Shown here piece after piece: positions 55,215 through 64,000 of a DNA stretch of 64,000 bases. Under the pieces are notes generated by a model. The model was not told the origin of the DNA. It worked only from the letters and a program-made list of their open reading frames with translations, and did no database searches. The stretch lies in NCBI RefSeq assembly GCF_018336975.1, contig NZ_CP025572.1:1395810-1459809 (forward strand). The letters run 5' to 3'. This stretch comes from Marinomonas sp. CT5 (lineage in GTDB: Bacteria; Pseudomonadota; Gammaproteobacteria; Pseudomonadales; Marinomonadaceae). The position numbers and the translations under genes were made by a program. Numbering within the stretch: position 1 is the first letter of the stretch; the number at the start of each line of letters is the position of its first letter.

Positions 55215-56639
55215 CTATTTCAAAAAGTCTTGTTCTAGAGTATGGGTTAACTTGCCTACTTTGGTAAAGGTTTCTTGGTATTCTTCTTGGCATTTTGAAT
55301 CTGCAACCAATCCACCGCCAGCCCAGCAATGCAAATTGCCATGATCTGCCACCAAGGTTCGAATAGTAATGCTAGAGTCCATTTGGCCGTTGGCACTAAA
55401 GTAAGCAATAGAACCACAGTAGGCTGAACGCTCATGGGGTTCTAATTCATCAATAATTTCCATCGAGCGAATTTTAGGTGCGCCCGTAATGGAGCCACCA
55501 GGGAAACTTTGATGGAATACTTTAATGGCTTGGGCGGCCTGATCAATTCGGCCTTCCACTGTAGATACCAAATGATGCACGTTGGCATAACTCTCCAAAG
55601 CGAAAAGTGTTGGAACCTTAATGCTACCTGTTAAGCAAGTGCGACCTAAATCATTACGCAGTAAATCCACAATCATCAGGTTTTCAGCGCGATCTTTTTC
55701 AGATGCTAATAACCAGTTAGCATTTTTCAGATCTTCTTCTGGTGTTTTGCCACGAGCAACGGTGCCTTTGATAGGCTTGGACTCAACCCGACCTTGGTCA
55801 CACAAAAGGAAGCGCTCCGGCGAATGACTCAATATACTTTGCTCTGGTGAAAGCTCCATGTAAGCCGAGAAGGGCGTTGGGCAAGCTTCTCTCAATGTGT
55901 GATAGGCCGTAAATGTATCGCCTTGAAAATGAGTGGAAAAGCGTTGCGCCAAATTCACCTGATAGCAATCTCCAGACTGAATATAGTCTTGTACTGCGGA
56001 AAATTTTTGCGCGTATTCGGACTCGGTCATATTGGAAGCAAAAGGTGCCGCTAGACGAAACGGGCGAGCTTCATTTAGGTCATGTTTTACCAAGACATCA
56101 TCACAAGCACTGGTAAAGCGGTTGATAAGATCGGCAACGTCTTCGGAATGACACCAAGGGGAAGTAATGAGTTGGGTGGTTTTTGTTTTATGACAGGTGA
56201 TGACCGCCCAACCATAAAGACCAATGCTTAGGGTTTCCAGTTGAATATCGTGTTTTACTGTATCAGGTAATTGCTCGACAAAGTGACCACTTTCATATCC
56301 ATAGTAGCCCAATAATCCACCAATAAACGGCAAGTCCTTCGGCGCTGTTTTGGCCCATGATTCTTGGCAAATGAGCGCCATTAATTCATCCAATAGTGTC
56401 ATTGGGTTATCTGTGTTGCTTAACTCATAAAACGGTGTTGTGTACCAAGTGATAGGTTGGCTATTGTTCGATGGATGAACTCGAGCAAGCGGATTGGCCA
56501 CTAAAATATCATAATGTGTATCAGGGAAATGTTCATGATTACTGTCGAGTAGGGCAGGGTAAGGTAAGTCTCGTACAGCAGAAAAGAAAGACAATAACGA
56601 CGCCTGATAAGGGAGATTTACGTGTTTGATTTCTGACAT
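55215..56639 (-). CDS. pabB: Aminodeoxychorismate synthase component I
   Basis: This is a 474-residue chorismate-binding enzyme for 4-aminobenzoate and folate synthesis. The PIKGT motif (KPIKGTVARG) carries the PabB-specific lysine, where anthranilate synthase has PIAGT. SPERFLL, DLLRNDLGR and FPGGSITGAPK are conserved. Normal length. It is upstream of the Nudix gene. Confidence 0.93.
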   Translation of the reverse strand: MSEIKHVNLPYQASLLSFFSAVRDLPYPALLDSNHEHFPDTHYDILVANPLARVHPSNNSQPITWYTTPFYELSNTDNPMTLLDELMALICQESWAKTAPKDLPFIGGLLGYYGYESGHFVEQLPDTVKHDIQLETLSIGLYGWAVITCHKTKTTQLITSPWCHSEDVADLINRFTSACDDVLVKHDLNEARPFRLAAPFASNMTESEYAQKFSAVQDYIQSGDCYQVNLAQRFSTHFQGDTFTAYHTLREACPTPFSAYMELSPEQSILSHSPERFLLCDQGRVESKPIKGTVARGKTPEEDLKNANWLLASEKDRAENLMIVDLLRNDLGRTCLTGSIKVPTLFALESYANVHHLVSTVEGRIDQAAQAIKVFHQSFPGGSITGAPKIRSMEIIDELEPHERSAYCGSIAYFSANGQMDSSITIRTLVADHGNLHCWAGGGLVADSKCQEEYQETFTKVGKLTHTLEQDFLK

Positions 56640-56774
56640 TTATTTTAATACCTAGTAATATTGAATCCGTGCTTAGCAATACTTTGTTAAAAAGGCGCGT
56701 TTCGATTTTTTATGTGTTTTGCAACTAGCAAGCATTGTATTCTTTTAATAAGGGTCCTCACAGGTTAATTACAA

Positions 56775-57656
56775 GTGTCTGACGTATTTTTTCTTTCTTT
56801 GCCCAATGCACGTATTGCGTATCGTCTTTACGAGAATCCAGAAGCAAAAAGTGATCGTGTTTGTTTGTTATTGCACGGTGCTGGGGTCGCGGGTGAAATT
56901 ACTTATTCGCCGATGTTGCCGTATTTTACTCAGTGGCGCTGGATGCTGGTGCCAGATCTAAAAGGTATGGGAGATTCTTTTCATCACCATGGTGATGAAG
57001 GTGCGGTGTCAATTGCTGAATTGTCCGACGAAGTAGAAGCGCTATTAACTCATGTTAAATGGGATGATTTTGATATGGTTGCCTATTCGTTAGGTGGTCT
57101 GGTGGCGTTAAATCTTAATTATCAGCGCAGTTTGCAGGGTAAAAAGAAAGTTAAATTGGCCTTGCTAGAGCCAGCGTCTTTGGATCGTGAAGACTTATCT
57201 ACCTTGATGGAAGTGCGTCAAAAATATCGTCATGCGTCGAAATTGATTCGTGATACGGGAGATGTTGAGCTAGGTGTTGCGAGCTTTATGGATGGGGTAT
57301 CACCGAATCGTCGTAAACATCCTGTTGCAGAAGCCACCACGCAATCGCGTCTTGCACATCGACCTTATGGTTTTGCTTTTGCATTGGATGCAGTAACCGA
57401 TCACGTGACGTTAATGGCGAACGAACCATCTATTCGTCAGGCAATGATAGAGGCCTCTGAGCAGGTGTTTTTGTTCTCGGGTGAATTAAGTCATGAAGCG
57501 CTACGACAGCACTATGATTTATTGAGTGAGCAGAATCCAGCTTGGCATCATAAAGTCATGACAGGGTGTGATCATTCATTGCCGTTTCAAAAACCTAGAC
57601 AAATTGCTAATCATATTAATAATTGGTTTTCATTGAGAGAAAGTGAATTAAAATAG
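56775..57656 (+). CDS. Alpha/beta-fold hydrolase
   Basis: This is a 293-residue protein, probably starting at GTG. HGAGVAGE is the oxyanion-loop region and VAYSLGGLVALN the nucleophile elbow (G-x-S-x-G type with alanine-tyrosine before serine). The catalytic histidine is in GCDHSLPFQ near the C-terminus and the acid probably in FSGELS or upstream. Substrate unknown. Divergent from pabB. Confidence 0.85.
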   Translation: MSDVFFLSLPNARIAYRLYENPEAKSDRVCLLLHGAGVAGEITYSPMLPYFTQWRWMLVPDLKGMGDSFHHHGDEGAVSIAELSDEVEALLTHVKWDDFDMVAYSLGGLVALNLNYQRSLQGKKKVKLALLEPASLDREDLSTLMEVRQKYRHASKLIRDTGDVELGVASFMDGVSPNRRKHPVAEATTQSRLAHRPYGFAFALDAVTDHVTLMANEPSIRQAMIEASEQVFLFSGELSHEALRQHYDLLSEQNPAWHHKVMTGCDHSLPFQKPRQIANHINNWFSLRESELK

Positions 57657-57725
57657 CGTAAATGGAATTGGCAGGACGCCATTTCCATCATAAAAAAAAC
57701 AGTAGTCATAACATGGAGGTTCTCA

Positions 57726-58238
57726 ATGACCCATCAACAAGGGTTTTCTTTACTGGAAGTACTGTGTGTTCTCGTCATTGTGAGCGTTTTAGCTCATATT
57801 GGCGCCACGCAATTTCTTAGTGTCAGTCAAAATAGCAAAGATAAAAATACGTTAAAAACAGAAATGAAGCGTTTAGCCGATGCGCTAACACAAGCACGTC
57901 AATTGGCGGTATTGAGCGGTCAGACGAGCTTTGTGTGTGGTGGCTCAGATTGCAGTGGTGGCTGGTCATCGGGCTTTAAACTGTACCAAATTCTACCTTC
58001 TAATGGCGCCGAAAAGCGCTATCGAGATATACGGTTTAGTGATCCATTAGATGTGTCTTGGCATGGCTTTCCGACCCAGAAAAAACAAATCGAGTTTCGC
58101 CCTAACGGCTTGTCTGGTTATCAGAATGGTACGTTTGAGTTTTGTTTGGGCATGTGGCAAGCGGATTTGATACTCAATCAGAGTGGGCGTTTTTATCTCA
58201 CAGATCCACAGGGAATAAGTGGAGGGCAATGTGGATGA
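57726..58238 (+). CDS. Minor type IV pilin, GspH/FimT-like
   Basis: This is a 170-residue prepilin-like protein. The type III signal is QQGFSLLEVLCVLVIVSVLA, with cleavage after G and glutamate at mature position 5. The cysteine-bearing C-terminal domain fits GspH/FimT. It is the first of four overlapping or close genes resembling the ppdA-ppdB-ygdB-ppdC or fimT-pilV-pilW-pilX sets that prime pilus assembly. Confidence 0.87.
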   Translation: MTHQQGFSLLEVLCVLVIVSVLAHIGATQFLSVSQNSKDKNTLKTEMKRLADALTQARQLAVLSGQTSFVCGGSDCSGGWSSGFKLYQILPSNGAEKRYRDIRFSDPLDVSWHGFPTQKKQIEFRPNGLSGYQNGTFEFCLGMWQADLILNQSGRFYLTDPQGISGGQCG

Positions 58239-58627
58239 ATAACCCAGGGGATATGGAACGAGTATCTGGGGGGAAACAGAAGGGATGGATCATGGTAGAA
58301 GTCATTCTTTGTTTAGCCTTGTTTGCTATTGTGTTGTCTGTATCGCAACAGCAAAGTGAAACACAATGGCAGTCTCTTCAACGGGCAGATAACGAGCGAA
58401 AACAGCAAGAAAATCAACAGAAACAACAAGCTATGTTGCGCTTGGTTGGATCGGTTTCTTGGTTAACGGACCCCCAGGATAATAAGGATATCAAAGCACC
58501 TTATCCTGATTGCCAAACATGCAGAGGAAATCAATTAAGAGAGTGGTTCTATGCATCTCAGCATTCTCTTTTAGAGCAAAGATCTACACAACAAGATTTT
58601 TTAGTCGCTAAGGAGGGCGAAAAGTGA
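58235..58627 (+). CDS. Minor pilin, PilV/PpdB-like
   Basis: This is about 130 residues from the ATG at 58235, which overlaps the previous stop as ATGA and has GGAGGG 7 bases upstream. The prepilin segment is QKGWIMVEVILCLALFAIV, with the cut after G and glutamate at position 5. The globular part is short and glutamine-rich, with a CQTC pair. Confidence 0.8.
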   Translation: MNNPGDMERVSGGKQKGWIMVEVILCLALFAIVLSVSQQQSETQWQSLQRADNERKQQENQQKQQAMLRLVGSVSWLTDPQDNKDIKAPYPDCQTCRGNQLREWFYASQHSLLEQRSTQQDFLVAKEGEK

Positions 58628-59523
58628 ATTGTCGACGTTATTTAAAAGGCAGTCTGTTAGTCGAGTTAATGGTGATTTGCGCCTTGATCGCCTTGTTTTT
58701 GCCATTATTAGTCACTGCGATTGCACGCATGCAGGATCGTCAGCAGTTAGTTGAAACTTATCAAGATCAACATAGTATAAAAGCGGCTATTGAGGCCCAT
58801 GTGCAAGCTCAGTGGTCTCGTCTGTTGCCGGCTAGTTGTTATGTTGATGAGTCTTTATTTTTAACAATAGGGTCAGGTATGTCTCCACCGATTCGTTTAG
58901 CGACAAGGGTTGTCGATAAAGATTCTGATTGGTTAATGGGGGTCGATTATGGCTTGTGTCGTGGCTCTGTCAATGTTCAAAGCAACCCTGTTGCGACAAC
59001 CATGTCTTGTCATTGGAAAGCCGGTGACAATGTCACTTTTTCTACTTGCCAGTCCCGTCATAACGCTCAAGTGACGAGTGTTACTTCTAAACGAAGTCTT
59101 ATAAAAATCGAGAATCAAGCTGATCAAGAAGGAAGCATTAATGCTCTCGGTCAGTCTGGCATTATTGAAAGCCAAGATGGTTTTTATTGGTATATATCTA
59201 AAGGCAAAGATGGCTGGAATGCATTATGGCGCACCCCTGAAGAAAGCGGTAATTCTTTAGAGTTGTGGAATGGGATTGAGCGTTTTACGGTTTTTCCATT
59301 GTTAGATGATAACCAGAACGGAATGGTGGACACGTTAGAAACTCGCTATGGAAAGTTTCCCTTGAAAGATTTGCGTGCCTTATGGGTCGAATATCAATAT
59401 CGCTTGAATGATTGCAAATTGGATCGTGATACCACGATTAGTCAATATCAGACGATGAGAGGTGAAACTTGGCATTACTTCTCACCTTGTCAGGGTGTGG
59501 GGAACCAAATTATTGTGCTGTAA
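58624..59523 (+). CDS. Minor pilin, PilW-like
   Basis: This is a 299-residue protein starting at GTG, overlapping the previous stop (GTGA). LKGSLLVELMVICALIALF is a prepilin segment with cut after G and glutamate at position 5. DDNQNGMVDTLETRYG resembles a calcium-binding loop (D-x-N-x-N-G-x-x-D). The size and last-but-one position fit PilW. Confidence 0.8.
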   Translation: MNCRRYLKGSLLVELMVICALIALFLPLLVTAIARMQDRQQLVETYQDQHSIKAAIEAHVQAQWSRLLPASCYVDESLFLTIGSGMSPPIRLATRVVDKDSDWLMGVDYGLCRGSVNVQSNPVATTMSCHWKAGDNVTFSTCQSRHNAQVTSVTSKRSLIKIENQADQEGSINALGQSGIIESQDGFYWYISKGKDGWNALWRTPEESGNSLELWNGIERFTVFPLLDDNQNGMVDTLETRYGKFPLKDLRALWVEYQYRLNDCKLDRDTTISQYQTMRGETWHYFSPCQGVGNQIIVL

Positions 59524-59569
59524 AGTAAGCGATTAATAGCCGTTTAAATGGCGATAAGGATGATAGAAA

Positions 59570-60022
59570 ATGGATTTTTCTATATTGAGTAAGTTTCGTG
59601 GTTGGATATCTTTGCCTATAGTGGCTTTATTACTTGCGATGTCCAGTTTATCAATACATTACCAAGAAAGAGTATTGGCATCTTCTCAATGGCGAGGTCA
59701 ATTGCATGATGTGGATAGCGAATTAAAAATTTGGCAAGATTTTTACCAAGATTTAGTCACATCGCCTCATTTTGTATCTGCTTTAGCAAGTCAATGTTCG
59801 GGCTTTTGTCCGTTAAGTGAACTCACCACTCAAAAAGAGTGGCAAAGCCAGAATCAGTTTCTATATTATCGATGGGAAAGTTATGAGCGCAAGAGTGAGG
59901 AAGATGAGCCAACGCAAACATCCTACCGACTCTGCGCCACACAAAACCAGCAACAGTATCGATGCTGGTGGTGGCGAGAGGGGCGATTGCTTTCAACCGG
60001 TTGGGTTAGTGCTTCTGGTTAA
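59570..60022 (+). CDS. Pilin-like membrane protein, PilX/YgdB-like position
   Basis: This is a 150-residue protein. FRGWISLPIVALLLAMSSLS is a hydrophobic prepilin-like segment with G before the helix but proline rather than glutamate at mature position 5, as PilX/GspK-type proteins also lack it. Six cysteines follow in the globular part. It is the last gene of the pilin cluster and its 3' end overlaps the convergent gene by 17 bases. Confidence 0.7.
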   Translation: MDFSILSKFRGWISLPIVALLLAMSSLSIHYQERVLASSQWRGQLHDVDSELKIWQDFYQDLVTSPHFVSALASQCSGFCPLSELTTQKEWQSQNQFLYYRWESYERKSEEDEPTQTSYRLCATQNQQQYRCWWWREGRLLSTGWVSASG

Positions 60023-60266
60023 AGGCTTTTAAATGTTCAGCGCTGCAAAAAGGACGCGCATCTTGGTCGTGAATCGCATGGGAGCGAGGAATGAAGGTTT
60101 TGCATTCTTCACAGCGAACCATATTTTCTTGGGGTTCGTTTTTTTGGGCTGAATCCTGTTTTTGGACTTTTGCAGAGGACTGATTGTGCTTAAAAAGGAC
60201 AAATTGGCGGTATAACCACCAACCAATAAAGAAAATAGCCACAAAAACGATCAAACGTACGATCAT
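60006..60266 (-). CDS. PP0621-family small membrane protein
   Basis: This is an 86-residue protein with one N-terminal membrane helix (residues 3-22), a polar linker and a C-terminal zinc-ribbon-like part (RCEECKTFIPRSHA, PFCSAEHLKAF). The size and order match the PP0621 family, whose function is unknown. It lies divergent from nadE. Confidence 0.82.
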   Translation of the reverse strand: MIVRLIVFVAIFFIGWWLYRQFVLFKHNQSSAKVQKQDSAQKNEPQENMVRCEECKTFIPRSHAIHDQDARPFCSAEHLKAFNQKH

Positions 60267-60338
60267 ACACTTTACCTAGCTTAGGTTATTCCAGACAATA
60301 ACGGCATATTCTAACAGAGTTCACGAGATAGCAACTGT

Positions 60339-61976
60339 ATGACATTACGAATTGCAATGGCCCAGCTGGATATGCTGGTCGGCGACATTACCAAAAACAC
60401 CCAATCCGTTATCGATGCGGCATGTAAAGCCCGTGATGAAGAACACGCGGATGTCGTGGTTTTTCCTGAACTGACCCTAACCGGTTACCCACCAGAAGAT
60501 TTGTTGCTGCGTTCTAGTTTAGATCCACGTATTGAATCTGCCTTAACCAAAATACTAACCGATGTTCATGACATTTATGTTGTGGTGGGCTACCCACGTC
60601 GAATCGATGGGGAACTCTTTAACTGTGCTGGCGTAATTTATCAGGGTAATTTGTTGATGGAATATGCCAAGCATAAATTGCCAAATTTTTTGGTCTTTGA
60701 TGATAAGCGTTACTTCAGCGAAGGTCGTGAACCAGGCATTGTGGACATCAAGGGTGTAAAAGTCGGTTTGAGTATCTGTGAAGATATTTGGCACCCAGAG
60801 CCAACGGCGCAAGCCAAAGCGGCTGGTGCCGAGTTAATTCTGAACTTGAACGCATCGCCATACCACATCGAAAAAATGGGCGAGCGAGAAGCGCTACTGC
60901 ATCAACGTGCCACTGAAGTTACTCTGCCAATTGTCTATGTAAACTACATGGGCGCGCAGGATGAGTTGGTATACGAAGGCGGCTCATTTGTGGTCAACGC
61001 CAAAGGCGAGAAAGTCATGCAAGCCCCTTGGTTTGAATCTGGTTTGTATTGTATCGACATGATTGTCGACGACAGCCAGCCGAATAAGGTCGAACCGGTA
61101 GCGGGCAGCATTGCTCCTGCATTGGGTGTGGAAGCCAGCGTGTATCAAGCTATGGTGCTTGGCCTACGCGACTACATCACCAAGAATCGTTTTAAAGGAA
61201 TTGTGCTGGGCTTGAGTGGTGGTATCGACTCCGCCTTGTCATTAGCGGTCGCGGTAGACGCGATTGGGGCGGACCGTGTTCAAGCAGTCATGATGCCATA
61301 CACTTACACTTCTTCTATCAGTTTGCATGACGCGGAAGAAGAAGCCAACTTGCTGGGTGTCAAATACAGCGTCTTGCCGATTGAATCTATGGTGTCCGCT
61401 TTCACAGACGTGCTTGCACCAGAATTTGAAGGCTATGGCAAAGACACCACAGAAGAAAACTTACAAGCTCGTACCCGTGGCGTCACCTTAATGGCGATTT
61501 CTAACAAGAAAGGCTACATGGTACTGACTACAGGCAACAAGAGCGAAATGGCCGTTGGCTATGCCACTTTATATGGCGACATGGTGGGTGGTTACTCTGT
61601 CCTAAAAGACGTCTTTAAAACCTTAGTCTTCAAGCTTTGTCGCTACCGCAACACCTTGGGCTACGTGATTCCGGAACGTGTTATTACACGTCCACCTTCT
61701 GCGGAACTGGCTCCAGATCAGGTCGATGAAGACTCTTTGCCAAGTTACGACATCCTTGACGAAATTCTGCGCATGTACATCGAAGAAGACCAAAGCGCCG
61801 AAGCCATTCTAGCGACGAATCAATTTGACCGTGAAACCGTGTATCGCGTGCTTCGCCTTGTCGACGTGAACGAATACAAACGTCGCCAATCTCCAACCGG
61901 CGTTCGCATCACCGCACGTGGGTTTGGACGAGATCGTCGTTATCCAATTACCAATGGTTGGCACATCGGAGAGTAG
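60339..61976 (+). CDS. nadE: Glutamine-dependent NAD+ synthetase
   Basis: This is a 545-residue two-domain enzyme. The N-terminal nitrilase-type glutaminase has E in VVFPELTLTG, K in AKHKLPNF and C in LSICEDIWHP. The C-terminal synthetase has the PP-loop LGLSGGIDSALSLAV near residue 290 and TTGNKSEMAVGYATLYGD. It makes NAD from deamido-NAD. Normal length for the fused form. Confidence 0.96.
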   Translation: MTLRIAMAQLDMLVGDITKNTQSVIDAACKARDEEHADVVVFPELTLTGYPPEDLLLRSSLDPRIESALTKILTDVHDIYVVVGYPRRIDGELFNCAGVIYQGNLLMEYAKHKLPNFLVFDDKRYFSEGREPGIVDIKGVKVGLSICEDIWHPEPTAQAKAAGAELILNLNASPYHIEKMGEREALLHQRATEVTLPIVYVNYMGAQDELVYEGGSFVVNAKGEKVMQAPWFESGLYCIDMIVDDSQPNKVEPVAGSIAPALGVEASVYQAMVLGLRDYITKNRFKGIVLGLSGGIDSALSLAVAVDAIGADRVQAVMMPYTYTSSISLHDAEEEANLLGVKYSVLPIESMVSAFTDVLAPEFEGYGKDTTEENLQARTRGVTLMAISNKKGYMVLTTGNKSEMAVGYATLYGDMVGGYSVLKDVFKTLVFKLCRYRNTLGYVIPERVITRPPSAELAPDQVDEDSLPSYDILDEILRMYIEEDQSAEAILATNQFDRETVYRVLRLVDVNEYKRRQSPTGVRITARGFGRDRRYPITNGWHIGE

Positions 61977-62008
61977 GGCTTTTAAAAAAGCGTTCAAAAC
62001 TTGTTTTG

Positions 62009-62042
62009 CGCCTTCTCTTTGAAAAAAGGGAAGGCGTTTTTA
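62009..62042 (+). terminator. Terminator of nadE
   Basis: CGCCTTC pairs with GAAGGCG around an A/T-rich loop and is followed by TTTTTATTT. It lies about 35 bases after the stop. Confidence 0.8.
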
Positions 62043-62061
62043 TTTGAGTTTGAAGGTGTAT

Positions 62062-62312
62062 TTGTTACTTCTCAATGGCTTTGAGCTGCTGGTTTATTCC
62101 GCTCTGCTGAGCGGGTAACTTTTGCCAATCGATGCAAAAGTAACCAAAAAATCTTTTATCGGGCTATCGCCCAAACGTCTCATTTGCTTTTTTATGTTGC
62201 GTTTAGCAAGACGATTTAAGCTGTAAGGCATGGATTGTTTTTGCTGATTTTAGAAAAGGTATTTTTAACTGACCCTGAAATTCCATAGGGTCGCGCAACT
62301 TCGTCGCGTCGA
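62062..62312 (+). repeat. Leader module 1, solo copy
   Basis: This copy of module 1 stands directly ahead of the full leader copy C. The first hairpin (62099-62114) is identical to that of copy A. The second is shortened by one pair on both arms (ACTTTTG / CAAAAGT against ACTTTTTG / CAAAAAGT). It ends with the TCGCGCAACTTCGTCGCG segment. No gene. Confidence 0.8.
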
Positions 62313-62335
62313 AGCCGCTTCTTTAGCTTATTTGT

Positions 62336-62941
62336 TTCCATTCAAACGCTTTGTATTCCCAACCTTTATTCCGCTCTGCTGAGCGGGTAACTTTTGTCTA
62401 GCGACACAAAACTTTCGTTTAAAAGGAAAGCAAAAATTCGCTTTATCGGGCTATCGCCCAAACGTCTCATTTGCTTTGTTTCACGCTACCTTTAGCAAGA
62501 CGATTTTTACCGTAAGGCATAGACTGTTTTTGCTGGTGGAGGGAAGGGGATTTTTAACTGACCCTGAAATTCAATAGGGTCGCGCAACTTCGTCGCGTCG
62601 AACAGGCTTATTTAGGGTGAAAACCAAAACGCAATTAATGGATGGATATACAGTTTATTTTTTTTAAAGTGAGCTTTCTTGCGCGTTTAGCCATTTTAAA
62701 TAAATCAATTGTGCGCGTTTTGTGCTAGCAGAAATAAAGAAAGTCTCCTAATATCAATGAATAAGAATCTACCGCACAGAAATAACGTGCTGTGGATAAA
62801 AGGAATAACACGCATGCTCGTTTTTCCAGTTTTGATTTTTGTGGATATCAGTTAAAAAGTATTATTCTTCAGAAAGTTAAAAGGTTTTTTGAGTGAATTT
62901 AAAAATGTGTAAACGCGCATGCGCACTATTAAAATGTTATG
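62336..62941 (+). repeat. Leader repeat, copy C (modules 1 and 2), ahead of the DUF1353 cassette
   Basis: This copy starts with TTCCATTCAAACGCTTTGTA, as does copy A, and runs to GTTATG at 62936-62941, where similarity ends. It has the same hairpins, with about 10 bases of extra sequence around the second. CGCATGCTCGTTT and AAACGCGCATGCG in module 2 can pair (12 of 13 bases). No gene seen. Confidence 0.8.
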
Positions 62942-62963
62942 CGCTGAATACGGAGATCTTTTT

Positions 62964-63659
62964 ATGAACAGACTTAATTGGTGGGCAATAGCAATTTTCA
63001 TTCTATTACATTCATCGATCTCATCAGCTGATGAATATTTTGGCAAATACTCAGGTAATGTTAGGGCCGAATGGCTTCAAGATGGACGGCAAATGAAGGT
63101 TTTGGAGGATTTTAATTTTGAAGATCCTAATGGTTTAACCTGGTCTGCACCGAAAAATTCTGTAGTTGATGGGGCGTCGATACCAACTCTTGCTTGGATT
63201 ATTGTTGGCGCACCATTTTCTGGAAAATATCGTGATGCATCGGTGATACATGATATAGCGTGTCAAGAGAAGAATAGAACTTGGGAGGTGGTGCATCTAG
63301 CATTCTATTATGGAATGAGGGCATCTGGAGTTGGGGTGGCTAAGGCAAAAACTATGTACGCGGCTGTTTACCACTTTGGCCCAAGATGGCCTATAGAGGA
63401 AAAAGTGAAATCGATTGTATATCAAACTTCTGGTTCCTCTAAAAAACATTGTATGAAGATGCCGTTGGGAGATCGAGTGTGTTTTGATATGCCTGAAACC
63501 AAGAGTGCCGGTGATCGCGTTGTTGAGTTTGCAATAAAAATACCACCTCCCGATAAAATTTTAACAGAGAAAAAATTTGAAGAGTTGGTAGCACAGATTG
63601 AAAAGTCTGAAAACTCCAGCTCCCCTATGTCGCTGGAGCAGATTAATGCATTCAAGTAG
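62964..63659 (+). CDS. DUF1353 protein with signal peptide
   Basis: This is a 231-residue protein. The first 22 residues (MNRLNWWAIAIFILLHSSIS, then SA) look like a Sec signal peptide. DUF1353 is visible in VDGASIPTLAWIIVG and DASVIHDIACQE with the following HLAFYYGMRASG; this family is common in phages and often linked to cell-wall or head-related genes, but the function is unknown. The ATG at 62964 has a GGAG site. It is a cassette gene between leader C and an attC-like site. Export to the periplasm is unusual for the family. Confidence 0.8.
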   Translation: MNRLNWWAIAIFILLHSSISSADEYFGKYSGNVRAEWLQDGRQMKVLEDFNFEDPNGLTWSAPKNSVVDGASIPTLAWIIVGAPFSGKYRDASVIHDIACQEKNRTWEVVHLAFYYGMRASGVGVAKAKTMYAAVYHFGPRWPIEEKVKSIVYQTSGSSKKHCMKMPLGDRVCFDMPETKSAGDRVVEFAIKIPPPDKILTEKKFEELVAQIEKSENSSSPMSLEQINAFK

Positions 63660-63663
63660 TGCG

Positions 63664-63710
63664 CATAACAAAGCATTGCACCGGACAAGCCGGTGAATGC
63701 AGCGTTGGTA
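63664..63710 (+). repeat. attC-like site 6
   Basis: CATAACAAAGCATTGCACCG and CGGTGAATGCAGCGTTGG form a near-perfect stem around GACAAGC. The ends fit attC core sites. It lies just after the DUF1353 gene. Confidence 0.75.
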
Positions 63711-64000
63711 TGACTCCCCACGTCAAGTAGCACACAGCGATTCCTTCTAAATGAATAGACCTTTTGCACTGCTCAAAAGAGATGAGTGAACACATTGGAA
63801 GAAGCCAGTAAATTCGTCGGTTATCATGCTGGTATCCGTAGATTAATAGGGCTTTTCCCTATCAGAGCTGACCTTACTTGATACGTCGTGACACCGTTTC
63901 TTCAGTCTATGCTCGTGGTTCAATCAGATAGCTATCTGATGGCCATCCTAACGCCGTCGGAGGTTATGCCACTCCCGTTGCTTGTTCCGACGTATCCACT
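63711..64000. other. Cassette without a recognisable gene, and the start of a further attC-like site
   Basis: No convincing coding region was seen in 63711-63945. CTAACGCCGTCGGAGG near 63948, with TCCGACG at about 63987, looks like the opening arms of another attC site cut by the window end. This would make the stretch a gene-less cassette. Confidence 0.4.

Noticed and set aside
63422..63769. A 115-residue minus-strand open frame at the window end
   Set aside because: It lies almost wholly antisense to the DUF1353 gene and has no recognisable domain.

Overview
The window looks like a chromosomal segment of a marine gammaproteobacterium, most likely Marinomonas or a close relative (inferred from gene content and protein character; no database search was possible). 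Core genes include a complete rnf/rsx operon with nth, metG, apbC/mrp, dcd, dgt, cysH, a NudL-type Nudix gene, pabB, a minor-pilin cluster and nadE.

Layout. 1-5.3 kb: end of a nucleoside hydrolase, a secreted lipoprotein amidohydrolase, an RRM RNA-binding protein, a PilZ-like protein and an omega-amino-acid transaminase. 5.4-9.05 kb: a quorum-sensing locus of the CAI-1/LAI-1 type. It has a CqsA/LqsA-like autoinducer synthase convergent with a CqsS/LqsS-like membrane histidine kinase and a separate response regulator without a DNA-binding domain. 9.4-32.9 kb: a mobile defence island lying between the sensor kinase and nth. Its cargo is a three-gene Lamassu/Ddm/ABC-3C-type system, an XRE-controlled helicase operon broken by an IS3-family element, a DUF4365 nuclease candidate, two ApeA-like HEPN proteins, a GIY-YIG protein, and an operon of serine resolvase, small coiled-coil protein and RecD2-like helicase. 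Its mobility module is at the right end: three overlapping tyrosine-recombinase-like genes plus a small accessory gene, resembling gamma-mobile-trio (GMT) or Tn554/RIT elements. 32.9-44.3 kb: core genes.

44.3-51.9 kb: accessory genes (ParA plus partner, dual-specificity phosphatase, GNAT, VOC, a HEPN protein, an ABM monooxygenase, DUF6678), several followed by attC-like integron recombination sites. No integron integrase is present, so this is a CALIN-like array. 51.9-62.0 kb: core genes. 62.0-64.0 kb: a second cassette locus with a DUF1353 gene and attC-like sites.

The most unusual structure is a long non-coding repeat of about 450-600 bp found directly upstream of three cassette loci (ending at about 45.04, 49.96 and 62.94 kb). 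Similarity stops at a GTTA core in every copy, as expected of an integron-type crossover site. Its first module is also present alone and in inverted orientation, and it carries several hairpins with compensatory changes between copies. The three upstream/downstream relations (leader, cassette gene, attC) suggest dispersed cassette landing sites served by an integrase encoded elsewhere.
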